Of a DNA stretch of 64,000 bases, positions 8,973 through 17,460 are shown in pieces. The translations under genes and the position numbers were made by a program. A model generated the notes under the pieces. The model was not told the origin of the DNA, did not search any database, and saw nothing but the letters and a program-made list of their open reading frames with translations. Origin of the DNA: JANMES01 sp038229715 (GTDB lineage Bacteria > Planctomycetota > Phycisphaerae > Tepidisphaerales > Tepidisphaeraceae); NCBI GenBank assembly GCA_038229715.1, contig JBBROD010000005.1, positions 1 to 64,000 on the forward strand, in the 5' to 3' direction. Position 1 is the first letter of the stretch. Every line of letters begins with the position of its first letter.

Positions 8973-10757
8973 TTACGGGCGCTGCGTCGGCTGGGTTTGC
9001 ACGAACGCCCACCAGCGGTCTTTATCGCGAGGGACGCCCGTCAACTCGCGCCAGCCGGGCGGCTGAATAGGGTTGGGTTCGCCGGCGCGTTGGGGGACGA
9101 TCGCGACGGCGGGAGGATCGGACGGCGGCAGCGTTTTCCAGTCGGCCATGCGGGTGGTGGCGCGGTTGAGGTAAATCGCCAGGTCGACCGAAATACGTTT
9201 GCGGTCCGGGCGAGCGTTGATGACGGGCCCGGCGAACGGCACTTCAAGGCGGATGGCGTCGGCCAGCGGTTTCATCTCGCTCTTGCCCGATCGCGAATAG
9301 GCGTATCCGTGCGTGCCTAGCGCCTGCGCCATCAGCAACACTATGACGCTCGCCGCCACCATCGCCAGTGGCCGGCGGGCCTGCATCAACCAGCCGGCGA
9401 CCACGACAGTGGCCATCGCGACCGCCCCGACAATCGCCGTCGCCGGGGAGAACCACGGCGTAGCGTCGAGGCGCTTGAGCATTGTCGCACCGGCGATCGG
9501 CAACGCGATCGCGACGAACAGGAGCAAGATGTATTGCAGTCGAACAAAGCAAAGGTCGCTCAGCCGCATTCGTACGCTGTGGGCGGCAAGGAGTGCCAGC
9601 GGGATCATCGCCGGGAGTGCGTAGCGGTCCTTGCGGTCGGGGAAGAAACTCATCACCACGAGTGGCAGCAGACCGGCGATCAGCAGCCACACCACTGGCG
9701 AGGCGCGACGGCGGCGGAGATCGGCGATCGCCTCCGCTCCGGCCGCGATCGCGAACGGGAGCCACGGCAGGGCGAACGGGATGATCGAGAGATAAAACGC
9801 CGGATTGCTGCTGGCGTTTTCGGTCGCGCCGACGCGCGTGACTTCGGTCGTCCACCCGCGGACGACTTCGTGGTGTTGGGCGTAGACGTATAGGAACCAC
9901 GGCAATCCGACAGCGAGCGCGAGTAGGATCGCGAAGACGAGCGGCGCGACCGTACCACGGGCCTCCGGCCCGTGCTGGATGCGTTCTATTTCGGTGAATT
10001 GCAGTTTTTCAATTGTGACATCGCGCGCACGGGCCGGAGGCCCGTGGTACGGTTGGGCCGTTTGTTGCAGAGCTTCGTTTGTGTCGGGGAAAAGCCAGCG
10101 TATAGCGGTGAACGTCATCGCCGGTAGGACAATGAACAGAAGGCAGACCGGGCCCTTGCTCATCAGCGCCAGCCCTGTCGCCACGCCGATAAGCACCGCG
10201 CCGCGCCAGCGGACGCCGCGGAAGAGCCACAGCGCCACACCCAGTTGCGCGACGGCGATCCACAGCGTCATCATGACATCGGTCGTCGCGGCGTGCCCGA
10301 TCTTCAGCACCAGCAGCGACGTGCCGTACACCGCCGCCGCGATCGGGCCGGCCGACACGCCGCCGAAGATCACCTCCGCGATAGCCGCGATCACCAGCAT
10401 CGTCAGGCAAGTTTGGATCAGCGGCGACAACCGGATGCGGAACGCCAGTTCGCGGTACGCCGGCTCCGGCGAGGGGCCGCTCAGGCGGGCGACCAGTTCA
10501 TCCGACACGAACAGCGACGTCACCCACGCCGTCAGCGGCGGTTTATTCAGACGGGCGTCGCCTTCGAGCGTCGGCAAAAGTCGCCGGCCGGTGCGGTGCA
10601 TTTCCAGCACGGTGGCGACGTTGAGGTTCTCCATGCTGCCGGAAAACTCCAGCCACGACAGCGTAGGGGCGGTTGCGATCAGCACCAGCAGCGCGACGAG
10701 CAGGCTGGGTATCCACGCGGAGGACTGTCGGCGTGAGGTCGGGGAAGGACGCTTCAC
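8973..10757 (-). CDS. GT39/ArnT-like membrane glycosyltransferase
   Basis: The 594-residue polytopic protein has about ten or more membrane segments. It shows the first-loop pattern of ArnT/PMT-type GT-C enzymes (VLEMHRTGRRLLPTLEG followed by KPPLTAW), which transfer sugars from polyprenyl-phosphate donors on the outer face of the inner membrane. The GTG start at 10757 shares the bases GTGA with the stop of the upstream Clp-N gene, indicating translational coupling. Residues about 236-269 (TAQPYHGPPARARDV to IQHGPEARGTVAP) are encoded by an in-frame palindromic repeat at 9951-10051 and probably form an extra loop. The acceptor substrate is unknown. Confidence 0.85.
   Translation of the reverse strand: MKRPSPTSRRQSSAWIPSLLVALLVLIATAPTLSWLEFSGSMENLNVATVLEMHRTGRRLLPTLEGDARLNKPPLTAWVTSLFVSDELVARLSGPSPEPAYRELAFRIRLSPLIQTCLTMLVIAAIAEVIFGGVSAGPIAAAVYGTSLLVLKIGHAATTDVMMTLWIAVAQLGVALWLFRGVRWRGAVLIGVATGLALMSKGPVCLLFIVLPAMTFTAIRWLFPDTNEALQQTAQPYHGPPARARDVTIEKLQFTEIERIQHGPEARGTVAPLVFAILLALAVGLPWFLYVYAQHHEVVRGWTTEVTRVGATENASSNPAFYLSIIPFALPWLPFAIAAGAEAIADLRRRRASPVVWLLIAGLLPLVVMSFFPDRKDRYALPAMIPLALLAAHSVRMRLSDLCFVRLQYILLLFVAIALPIAGATMLKRLDATPWFSPATAIVGAVAMATVVVAGWLMQARRPLAMVAASVIVLLMAQALGTHGYAYSRSGKSEMKPLADAIRLEVPFAGPVINARPDRKRISVDLAIYLNRATTRMADWKTLPPSDPPAVAIVPQRAGEPNPIQPPGWRELTGVPRDKDRWWAFVQTQPTQRP
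9951..10051. repeat. Paired GTACCACGGGCC element inside GT39 gene
   Basis: Left arm 9951-9975 and right arm 10027-10051 are near-perfect inverted copies of a 25-base unit. Each unit is itself a palindrome (CACGGGCC TCC GGCCCGTG). The element lies inside the GT39 coding sequence without breaking the frame. Sister copies are at 20138, 34363 and 59886, with a composite at 36495. Confidence 0.92.
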
Positions 10758-11329
10758 GATTGCGGCCGCCAGCCGGCTTTGATCAGCGCCTCGGCCACCG
10801 CCTTGAGCACCTCGGGCGTTGGAACCGGTGCGGGAATGTTCGCGGCCAGGTCTTGGATCGCCCGCTCCAGGAGTTTGCCTGTGGCGGTCATGGGTTTGCA
10901 ATCGGCACCGGCGAATCGGGCACGCACCATCTCCGGGACGCATTGCAGCGCCGCCAGCGATCGCGCGGCGCAGCTTTCAGGCTCGCGCATAATCCCCAGC
11001 AGCAAATGCTCCGTGCCGATACGGCTGTGGCCGAGTTCGGCCGATTCTTCGTTGGCGTAATCGAACACCCGTAGCAGCCGGCTGGTTTGCCGCGGATTGG
11101 TCGGCGGGTTGGCGGTGTTCGGGCCGTGGCTGCGGCGCTCGATCTCCTTCTGCAGTGCGTCGGGGTCGATACCGATCTCCTGCAGAATGCCCGCCCCCAC
11201 GCCGGTGCCTTCTTTCACCAGGCCGAGCAGCAGGTGCTCGGTTCCCACATGATCGTGTTTAAGCCGCTGCGCTTCCTGAGTCGCCAGTTGCATGACTTTG
11301 CGGGCGCGATCTGTGAATCGTTCAAACAT
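10754..11329 (-). CDS. Stand-alone Clp N-terminal domain protein
   Basis: The 191-residue protein starts MFERFTDRARKVMQLA and contains two Clp-N repeats, visible as two copies of the GTEHLLLGL/GTEHLLLGIMRE motif. It is almost identical in pattern to the N-terminus of ClpC, but the AAA+ ATPase modules are absent. Such ClpN-only proteins are thought to act as adaptors or decoys for Clp protease substrates; that role is inferred. A C-terminal stretch of about 60 residues is unrelated. The start at 11329 fits ClpC N-termini. It overlaps the downstream GT39 start by 4 bases. Confidence 0.87.
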   Translation of the reverse strand: MFERFTDRARKVMQLATQEAQRLKHDHVGTEHLLLGLVKEGTGVGAGILQEIGIDPDALQKEIERRSHGPNTANPPTNPRQTSRLLRVFDYANEESAELGHSRIGTEHLLLGIMREPESCAARSLAALQCVPEMVRARFAGADCKPMTATGKLLERAIQDLAANIPAPVPTPEVLKAVAEALIKAGWRPQS

Positions 11330-11675
11330 AGGGCAGGCATTGTACTTTTCAGGCACCGGTCCGTCATCCTGCACCGCGAAGTGATAGTCACATCGTGGTG
11401 CAACGCGCCTTTTGTCTTAGCATGACGAACTTAGTGGGTGCGCGTTACATTAAATTGCTCACCGCTCCAGAATCCATGCAAACGATAACGACACACTTGA
11501 AGCGCGATGCAAGCGAGCGCAGCATTTACGCGATAAAAATTCATTTTTCAAACCGCCATTATCGTCTGGACCTCTCTCACGATTTCCTTAGGGTACAAGA
11601 TGCTGCGGAGCGGGTTGGGTTCAAAAAACGGGTGATTTGTAACGCCCGGTGGCTGTTTCCTAAACGAGGATTTCA
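11330..11675. other. Intergenic region, relatively AT-rich
   Basis: This 346-base gap between the Clp-N gene and the LEPR-tagged protein is visibly less GC-rich than its flanks and probably holds both divergent promoters. Near 11397-11415 there is an inverted copy of the ACAAAAGGCGCGTT motif seen at about 5184 and 8934. No gene or RNA was recognised. Confidence 0.5.
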
Positions 11676-13439
11676 ATGTCAATTCATCGCTGTGCTGAAC
11701 CGTCGTTTGAGCATCTCGAAAGCAGAATGTTGTTTGCAAGCACCATCGTGGATTTTGGAGACGGCGGCTTTCATGCCGTCGAGATTATCGATTCCGACGG
11801 ATCGGCCGTCGTGGTGTCGCTCGCGGGTGGGACGGGGTCGCTCCAGTTGCACGGCGTTAACCTGGCGCAATCGCCGGCCGGGAAGACGATCGTCGTCACT
11901 GGGCAGGGGTTGTCGATCGACGGGCTGAGCGTCGACAGCACCAGCGGTGCGAAAATCAGCATCAGCGTTCATGGCGGGGATGGCTCGACTGATCTTGGCG
12001 ACGTTAACGTCTCTGGGGCGCTCCCGTCGCTCAGCGCCAAACGTGTCAACCTTACCGGCGATCTGACGGCTGGTGATGCGGGCACGATCGTGCTCGGGTC
12101 GATCAGCGGCGGGTCGATCACCGATCAAGGTGCCTCACTCCCGCTGCGGATCGTCATCGCCGGCGCGGCCAGCAACGCCACCATCGACGCGGCCGGCTCG
12201 ATCGATGTCCTCTCGGCCGGCTCATGGACGAGTAGCGATGCGGACGGCATTACCGCACTGTCGATCAACAAGCTGAAAGTTAACGGCTCGTTCGACACCG
12301 ACCTGCACCTCAGCGGCGGCGGGCTGGCGATTCTGTCGGCGAGATTCGGGGCGATCGATGGCGGCGCGTGGGACATCACCGGCGATGTCGGCAGCATCTC
12401 GGCAGGCAGCACGTCCAGCGATTGGTCGGCGGAACTCAGCGGCGCGCTGGCGGTGCTCAAGGCCGTCTCGTTCAGCGGCGATCTGACCGCGTACAGCGCG
12501 GGGCGCATCAAGGCGGCCGCCATCACCGACGCCCACGTCAACCTCACCAAGGCCTACGACGGCACGGACGCGTTGGATTCGCTATCGGCCGGTGTTATCT
12601 TCGGCAGCAGCGTGCGGACCCGCGGCAACATCCGCTCGATCAAGGCGGCGGCAGTCGATTCGTCGATCTTTTCGGCCGGCGTGGGCGCGGCCGACTCCGT
12701 CAACAGCACCCGCGATTTCGACGAGCCGACCTACATCGCATCATTCAAAAGCGGCGCGTTCAGTAACTCGGCCGTCATCGCGCAAAAAGTCGGGACGGCC
12801 AGCCTCGGCGCGGTCGATGACTCGGCCGGCTCGCGGTCTTTCTTCGGCGTGGCGGCCGAAACGATCGCGGCGCTGAAGCTGGCGATCAATGGTCGCATCG
12901 CCAAGCTCAAGGGGCTCGATTCGAGCTCGTCGATCTCCGATCTGCTCGCCGGGCAGGGCGTCGACGCCAAGCATTTCGCAGCCGACATTCCAGGACACGA
13001 CGGCCCGTCCGATCCGCCGCCGGTGGTGACGACACCGAATCCGCTCCCTCCCGCCCCGCCAACGCCCGATCCCGGGATCACGACCGAAGACAACATCGCG
13101 CACATTGTCATCAGCCTTGCGACGATTAAGACGCTGCAGGAGACAGCCGTGCAGTACAGCTTTGAAGGCGCCGCCGCCCGCGGGACGCAGTGGGATCCGC
13201 AGAAGTACTTCGAGACGTACTATCAGATCTACACCGAGTTCCAGGACACGATCGCGACGCGCAATGCATTGGCCGATCAGGCATCGCTCGATCAGGTGAA
13301 CCCGTCCGTCGAAGCAGCCCGCACGTCGATCGCCGGCAACCTCCACTACGAAGCGACGGCCATCCCCGTCGCAGCGCAGGAGGACGGCTGGCAGGAAGAT
13401 TACGATCGGCTTGCGATACAGGTGGAAGAGCAAGCATAG
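11676..13439 (+). CDS. Surface/secreted protein with LEPR-like N-terminal tag
   Basis: The 587-residue protein starts with FEHLESRMLFAST, a variant of the LEPR-XLL-type N-terminal motif seen on many large planctomycete extracellular proteins. Residues about 25-420 are Gly/Ser/Asp-rich and beta-repetitive, consistent with a beta-helix or adhesin-like stalk. A Pro-rich hinge (NPLPPAPPTPDPG) precedes a C-terminal helical region of about 120 residues rich in charged and Gln residues. The ATG is preceded by AACGAGGA. No enzyme motif was found. A cell-surface role is likely, but the partner and ligand are unknown. Confidence 0.8.
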   Translation: MSIHRCAEPSFEHLESRMLFASTIVDFGDGGFHAVEIIDSDGSAVVVSLAGGTGSLQLHGVNLAQSPAGKTIVVTGQGLSIDGLSVDSTSGAKISISVHGGDGSTDLGDVNVSGALPSLSAKRVNLTGDLTAGDAGTIVLGSISGGSITDQGASLPLRIVIAGAASNATIDAAGSIDVLSAGSWTSSDADGITALSINKLKVNGSFDTDLHLSGGGLAILSARFGAIDGGAWDITGDVGSISAGSTSSDWSAELSGALAVLKAVSFSGDLTAYSAGRIKAAAITDAHVNLTKAYDGTDALDSLSAGVIFGSSVRTRGNIRSIKAAAVDSSIFSAGVGAADSVNSTRDFDEPTYIASFKSGAFSNSAVIAQKVGTASLGAVDDSAGSRSFFGVAAETIAALKLAINGRIAKLKGLDSSSSISDLLAGQGVDAKHFAADIPGHDGPSDPPPVVTTPNPLPPAPPTPDPGITTEDNIAHIVISLATIKTLQETAVQYSFEGAAARGTQWDPQKYFETYYQIYTEFQDTIATRNALADQASLDQVNPSVEAARTSIAGNLHYEATAIPVAAQEDGWQEDYDRLAIQVEEQA

Positions 13440-13595
13440 CTGCGGTTCGTCGATACGACGCAGAGGCGCAGCGTCCCTGATTCCGGCCTCGTCGCACAAG
13501 GGCTTTGCAATGGTCCGGCAATCCTCATAATCAACAGCCCCTTGGCTTTGACGCGATGCAGCGTCGGCCGAGGGAGAAACTTCGGAGAACTCAAC

Positions 13596-14900
13596 ATGGC
13601 TGGCGATATCATCACAATGTCTGGCGGCAAGCTTTCGGTCCCCAATCAACCGATCATCCCCTTCATCGAAGGCGACGGCACCGGCCGCGATATTTGGCGC
13701 GCCAGCGTGCGGGTGTTTGATGCAGCCGTCGCCAAAGTCTACGGCGGGAAAAAGAAGATTCAGTGGCTGGAAGTGCTGGCCGGTCAAAAGGCGTTTGATA
13801 AGACGCAGAACTGGCTGCCGGACGAAACCGTTGAAGCGTTCAAGAAGTATCTCGTCGGCATTAAGGGCCCGCTGACAACCCCGGTCGGCGGCGGCATTCG
13901 GTCGCTGAACGTGGCGCTGCGGCAGATGCTCGATCTCTATGTCTGCTTGCGTCCGGTGCAATACTTTACGGGCGTGCCTTCGCCGGTGAAGCACCCGGAG
14001 AAGGTGGACATGGTCATCTTCCGGGAGAATACGGAGGACATTTACGCAGGCATTGAATACGCCGCGGGGACAAAAGAAGCCCAAGCCGTTCTTGATTTCC
14101 TCAAGCAGAGCGACCCCAAGGGTTTCAACAAGATTCGTTTCGGCACGGTCGCGAAAGGTGAAGAATACCTCAAGGCCGCCGGCGTGCCGATGCCGGAAGA
14201 CAAGCCCGTTACGGTGCAGGTGGGTATCGGCATTAAGCCGGTGAGCATGATCGGCACGATGCGACTGGTGTACTCGGCCATCAAGTACGCCATCGATCAT
14301 AAACGCAAGAGCGTGACGATTGTCCACAAGGGCAACATCATGAAGTTCACCGAAGGCGGCTTCCGCGACTGGGGCTATGAGATCGCCAAGAATCAGTTCG
14401 GCGCGGTAGAAATTGACGGCGGCCCGTGGTGTAAAATCCCGGACGGCAATCCGGGCGCGGGCATCGTCATCAAGGACGCGATCGCCGACATCACCCTGCA
14501 GCAGGTGCTGACGCGAGCGGAGGATTTTGACGTTATCGCCACCCTCAACCTCAACGGCGACTACCTGAGCGACGCGCTGGCGGCCCAAGTCGGCGGGATC
14601 GGCATCGCCCCGGGCGCGAACATCAACTACGTCACCGGCCACGCGATTTTTGAAGCCACCCACGGCACGGCCCCCAAATACGCCGACCAGGACGTGGTCA
14701 ACCCCGGCTCGGTCATCCTTAGCGGCGTGATGATGCTCGAGCACATGGGCTGGCAAGAAGCGGCCGACGCGATATTGAAGGGACTGGAGAAAGCCATCGC
14801 CAACAAAACGGTGACGTACGACTTCGCGAGACAGATGGAAGGTGCGAAGAAGATCAAATGCAGCGAGTTTGCGGATGAGATTATCAAGAATCTCGCCTGA
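13596..14900 (+). CDS. icd: Isocitrate dehydrogenase (NADP)
   Basis: Icd converts isocitrate to 2-oxoglutarate and CO2 in the TCA cycle. The 434-residue protein shows IPFIEGDGTGRDIW at the N-terminus, the substrate and phosphorylation loop GGGIRSLNVALRQ, RENTEDIYAGIEY, and HGTAPKYADQDVVNPGS, where the Lys-Tyr pair and following Val indicate NADP rather than NAD preference. Start 13596 has a GGAG site 8 bases upstream; the longer frame from 13542 does not. It stands alone on the plus strand. Confidence 0.96.
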   Translation: MAGDIITMSGGKLSVPNQPIIPFIEGDGTGRDIWRASVRVFDAAVAKVYGGKKKIQWLEVLAGQKAFDKTQNWLPDETVEAFKKYLVGIKGPLTTPVGGGIRSLNVALRQMLDLYVCLRPVQYFTGVPSPVKHPEKVDMVIFRENTEDIYAGIEYAAGTKEAQAVLDFLKQSDPKGFNKIRFGTVAKGEEYLKAAGVPMPEDKPVTVQVGIGIKPVSMIGTMRLVYSAIKYAIDHKRKSVTIVHKGNIMKFTEGGFRDWGYEIAKNQFGAVEIDGGPWCKIPDGNPGAGIVIKDAIADITLQQVLTRAEDFDVIATLNLNGDYLSDALAAQVGGIGIAPGANINYVTGHAIFEATHGTAPKYADQDVVNPGSVILSGVMMLEHMGWQEAADAILKGLEKAIANKTVTYDFARQMEGAKKIKCSEFADEIIKNLA

Positions 14901-14928
14901 TCGTTGCGAAAAAAAATACGCAGTACAC

Positions 14929-14972
14929 GCGGCCTCCGGGGCGGAATCAAAAATTCCACTCCACAGGCCGCG
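14929..14972. repeat. Hairpin between icd and methyltransferase
   Basis: CGCGGCCT at 14929-14936 pairs with AGGCCGCG near 14965-14972, with an internal GGAAT/ATTCC helix. No U-tract follows, so it may be a transcript-end hairpin or a small palindromic repeat. Confidence 0.45.
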
Positions 14973-14992
14973 AGGCGTTACTATCCTTGCTG

Positions 14993-15757
14993 ATGAAGAT
15001 GCTGCGCCAACTTCTCGCCCATCCGCTTACGCATGGCCTCGATCTCGATGACCCGCGCACCACGGCGCTCCGGCAGCAGATCATTCGCTCCAAACCGTTT
15101 CTGCGGCAGATTTACCAAGACTGGTACGGCTGGCTGGCGGCGCAAGTGCCGGACGGTGACGGGGCGGTGCTGGAACTCGGTTCCGGCGGGGGGTTTTTCA
15201 AGGAGTATTCGCAGGGCGTGATCACGTCGGATGTGTTTTGGGTGCCCGACATCCGCTGCGTGCTGGATGGTCAGCGGCTGCCGTTTGACGACGGGTCGCT
15301 CAAGGCGATCGTGATGACCAACGTGCTTCACCACGTGCCGAACGTGCGGCGGTTTTTCGCCGAGTCTGTCCGCTGTCTGCGGCCGGGCGGGGTGGTAGCG
15401 ATGATCGAGCCGTGGGTCACGCCGTTCTCGAAAATCATTTACACCAAGCTGCACCACGAGCCGTTCGAGCCGCAAACGCCAGCGTGGGAGTTCCCGTCGA
15501 GCGGGCCGCTCTCGTCGGCCAACGATGCACTGCCGTGGGTGTGCCTGTCGCGCGACCGGACGGTGTTTGAGCGCGAGTTTCCGCAACTGGCAATCGAGCG
15601 GACCGATCCAATCCTGCCCGTGCGCTACCTGCTCAGCGGCGGGGTGGGGATGCGCAGCCTGCTGCCGGGGTTTGCGTATCGGCCGCTCGGATGGATGGAG
15701 CGTCTCTGGCCGATCAGCCGCGGGGCGATGTTCGCTCGGCTGCTGCTGCGGCGCTAG
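14993..15757 (+). CDS. Class I SAM-dependent methyltransferase
   Basis: The 254-residue protein carries a Methyltransf_11-type fold: SAM motif I at VLELGSGGGFFKEY, an acidic residue after the second strand (SDVFWVPDI), FDDGSLKAIVMTNVLHHVPN as motif IV, and LRPGGVVAMIEPWV as motif V-VI. The HHVP pattern is common in small-molecule or lipid and quinone methyltransferases; the substrate cannot be assigned. The start at 14993 (ATG) was chosen over the TTG at 14987, and neither has a strong ribosome site. Its stop overlaps the convergent gene at 15754 by 4 bases. Confidence 0.85.
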   Translation: MKMLRQLLAHPLTHGLDLDDPRTTALRQQIIRSKPFLRQIYQDWYGWLAAQVPDGDGAVLELGSGGGFFKEYSQGVITSDVFWVPDIRCVLDGQRLPFDDGSLKAIVMTNVLHHVPNVRRFFAESVRCLRPGGVVAMIEPWVTPFSKIIYTKLHHEPFEPQTPAWEFPSSGPLSSANDALPWVCLSRDRTVFEREFPQLAIERTDPILPVRYLLSGGVGMRSLLPGFAYRPLGWMERLWPISRGAMFARLLLRR

Positions 15758-17181
15758 TGGTGCCCTTCGCCCATGTTCATGAAGATCATGTTCTGCCCGA
15801 TGACCGTCGTGAGCAGCAGCAGTGCGATAAACACGATCAAGCGATACCGCGCCGGCCAGCGGGCGAGCTCGAAGCCGATCGGCACCATCAGCATAGGATA
15901 GAGCAGCATCCAAAGCCTTGCGGTTTCGCCGGGCAGTAGCGCGGCGGCGGCGACCACGGCGATCTGCAGCAGCGCGATCCATACGAGGCGACGGGCCGCT
16001 AAGCCCAGCGCGGTGAAATGGCCCACGAAAAGCAGCCCTGCGATGGCGAAGCCGATCCATCCCGAGCCGAGCGCGAAATCATACACATCCCACGCGATGT
16101 GGCCGGGGAACGGGCGCATCAGCGGGATCAGATCCTTCTCCTGCAGCGCGTTGGCGGCCTGCAGGGTGGCAATGGGGTTGAAGCCGGTCGCCTGCCAGAG
16201 GATTGCATACAGCAAAACGCATGTGCTGATCGCCAAAATCGCGTATTGAGCAATGCGGTCGATCCCTGTCAACCTCTCGCGGCCGGCGTAAAGAATCGTG
16301 TAGACGGCGAGGAATAGCCCCATCACCAGCAGGATGTAACTCATGAACGTCGCCAGCGTCAGCACAACGCCGAACAGAACCGCCAGCCTGATGCTGCGCT
16401 GCTCAAGCGCTTCGCACCACGTCAGCACCATCGCGCACGCCACCGCCGGGTAAAACTGGTCGAACTGCGGGAAGAAGAGAATGAGCGACGGACACAGCGC
16501 CATGAAGCTGGCGCCGCACCAGGCGGCGTCCGCGTCTTTCCCGAGCCGGCGGATCAGCCAATACGTGCCGGCCACGGAGAGGGTCGCGACAAGCCCGATG
16601 ATCAACCCGCCGGCCATCTGCCCGCCAGAGTTTTCGCCGAAGAGCTTGATGATCGCGACGTAAAACAGCACCAAGCCCGGCGGCTTGTACTTCGCGTGGA
16701 CCTGCATGTACTGCAACAAATCCGGGTACAGCACCATCCAGTCGGAGATGCTCACGCCCGCCTGTCCCTGATGGACGAACTCGCGGGCAGCGGTGTAGTA
16801 GCTGGTGTTGACGGAGTTTTCGACAATCGCGCCGACACGGGAAAAACCCATTCGCTCGTGGCTGATCATCGTGATCTGCAGTGCGAATGTGGAGATCATC
16901 AACAGCCCCAACGCCAAAGCGCCGCTGCGCGACCGATTGAAATACCACTGCCCGATGAAAAACGGCACGGCCGCCAGCGCCATCAACGGATAGAGCGGCC
17001 AGGCCCCGACATGCCTCCATGGCCATATCCAGTACCACGGGCCGTTGATTCCGTCGGCATGATTGAACACCAGAAAAAACATCGCCCCCGCCAACAGCAG
17101 CACCAGCAAAAGCCGCTGCCGGACCGATGGTCTTACCTGCAGCGTGGCTGGTGGAGCGGAATGCTCGATCATTGGGGGCAT
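15754..17181 (-). CDS. Polytopic GT39-like membrane protein
   Basis: The 475-residue integral membrane protein has about eleven hydrophobic segments. A periplasmic loop near residues 100-150 contains YYTAAREFVHQGQ and KYKPPGLVLFYVAI, the KPPG pattern typical of GT-C (dolichyl-phosphate-mannose-type) glycosyltransferases. The usual DxD/ExD near the first loop is only weakly recognisable. It is divergent from xseB with a 20-base gap. Starts at 17181 or 17172 are both possible. It is probably an envelope glycosyltransferase. Confidence 0.7.
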   Translation of the reverse strand: MPPMIEHSAPPATLQVRPSVRQRLLLVLLLAGAMFFLVFNHADGINGPWYWIWPWRHVGAWPLYPLMALAAVPFFIGQWYFNRSRSGALALGLLMISTFALQITMISHERMGFSRVGAIVENSVNTSYYTAAREFVHQGQAGVSISDWMVLYPDLLQYMQVHAKYKPPGLVLFYVAIIKLFGENSGGQMAGGLIIGLVATLSVAGTYWLIRRLGKDADAAWCGASFMALCPSLILFFPQFDQFYPAVACAMVLTWCEALEQRSIRLAVLFGVVLTLATFMSYILLVMGLFLAVYTILYAGRERLTGIDRIAQYAILAISTCVLLYAILWQATGFNPIATLQAANALQEKDLIPLMRPFPGHIAWDVYDFALGSGWIGFAIAGLLFVGHFTALGLAARRLVWIALLQIAVVAAAALLPGETARLWMLLYPMLMVPIGFELARWPARYRLIVFIALLLLTTVIGQNMIFMNMGEGHH

Positions 17182-17201
17182 TGGGTCTAAAATAGCTGCC
17201 T

Positions 17202-17450
17202 ATGTCCAAGAAAGTCCAATCGCCGCCCAAATCGTTCGAAGAAGCCCTGGCCGAGCTGGAGCAAATTTTGTCCGACATCGAGGGGGGCAAAGTCGGGTTT
17301 GAGGAAAGCCTCGTTCGCTACGAGCGCGGCCAGTTCCTCATCGAACACTGCCGCAGCGTGCTGGATTCGGCGGAGAAGCAGATCGAGCAGATCAGCAAAG
17401 CCCCCGACGGCGGGATCGCGCGGGCGCCGTTGGATCCGCCGCGCGGGTAA
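17202..17450 (+). CDS. xseB: Exodeoxyribonuclease VII small subunit
   Basis: The 82-residue protein matches XseB closely: SFEEALAELEQILSDIEGGK, then LVRYERGQFLIEHCRSVLDSAEKQIEQI. XseB binds the large subunit XseA to form exonuclease VII, which degrades single-stranded DNA to oligonucleotides. In many bacteria xseB precedes ispA and dxs. Here ispA (19187) and dxs (22937) follow on the same strand, but opposite-strand genes have been placed between them. xseA is not in the window. Confidence 0.93.
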   Translation: MSKKVQSPPKSFEEALAELEQILSDIEGGKVGFEESLVRYERGQFLIEHCRSVLDSAEKQIEQISKAPDGGIARAPLDPPRG

Positions 17451-17460
17451 TCTCGCTAGT

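Noticed and set aside
9951..10051. Insertion sequence ends
   Set aside because: The arms are terminal-repeat-like but enclose only about 50 bases and no transposase; they fit a REP-type palindrome better.
12741..14756. 671-codon open frame on the minus strand opposite icd and the LEPR-like gene
   Set aside because: It covers two well-supported plus-strand genes, has shadow composition (His/Arg/Asp-rich) and no ribosome site or motif.
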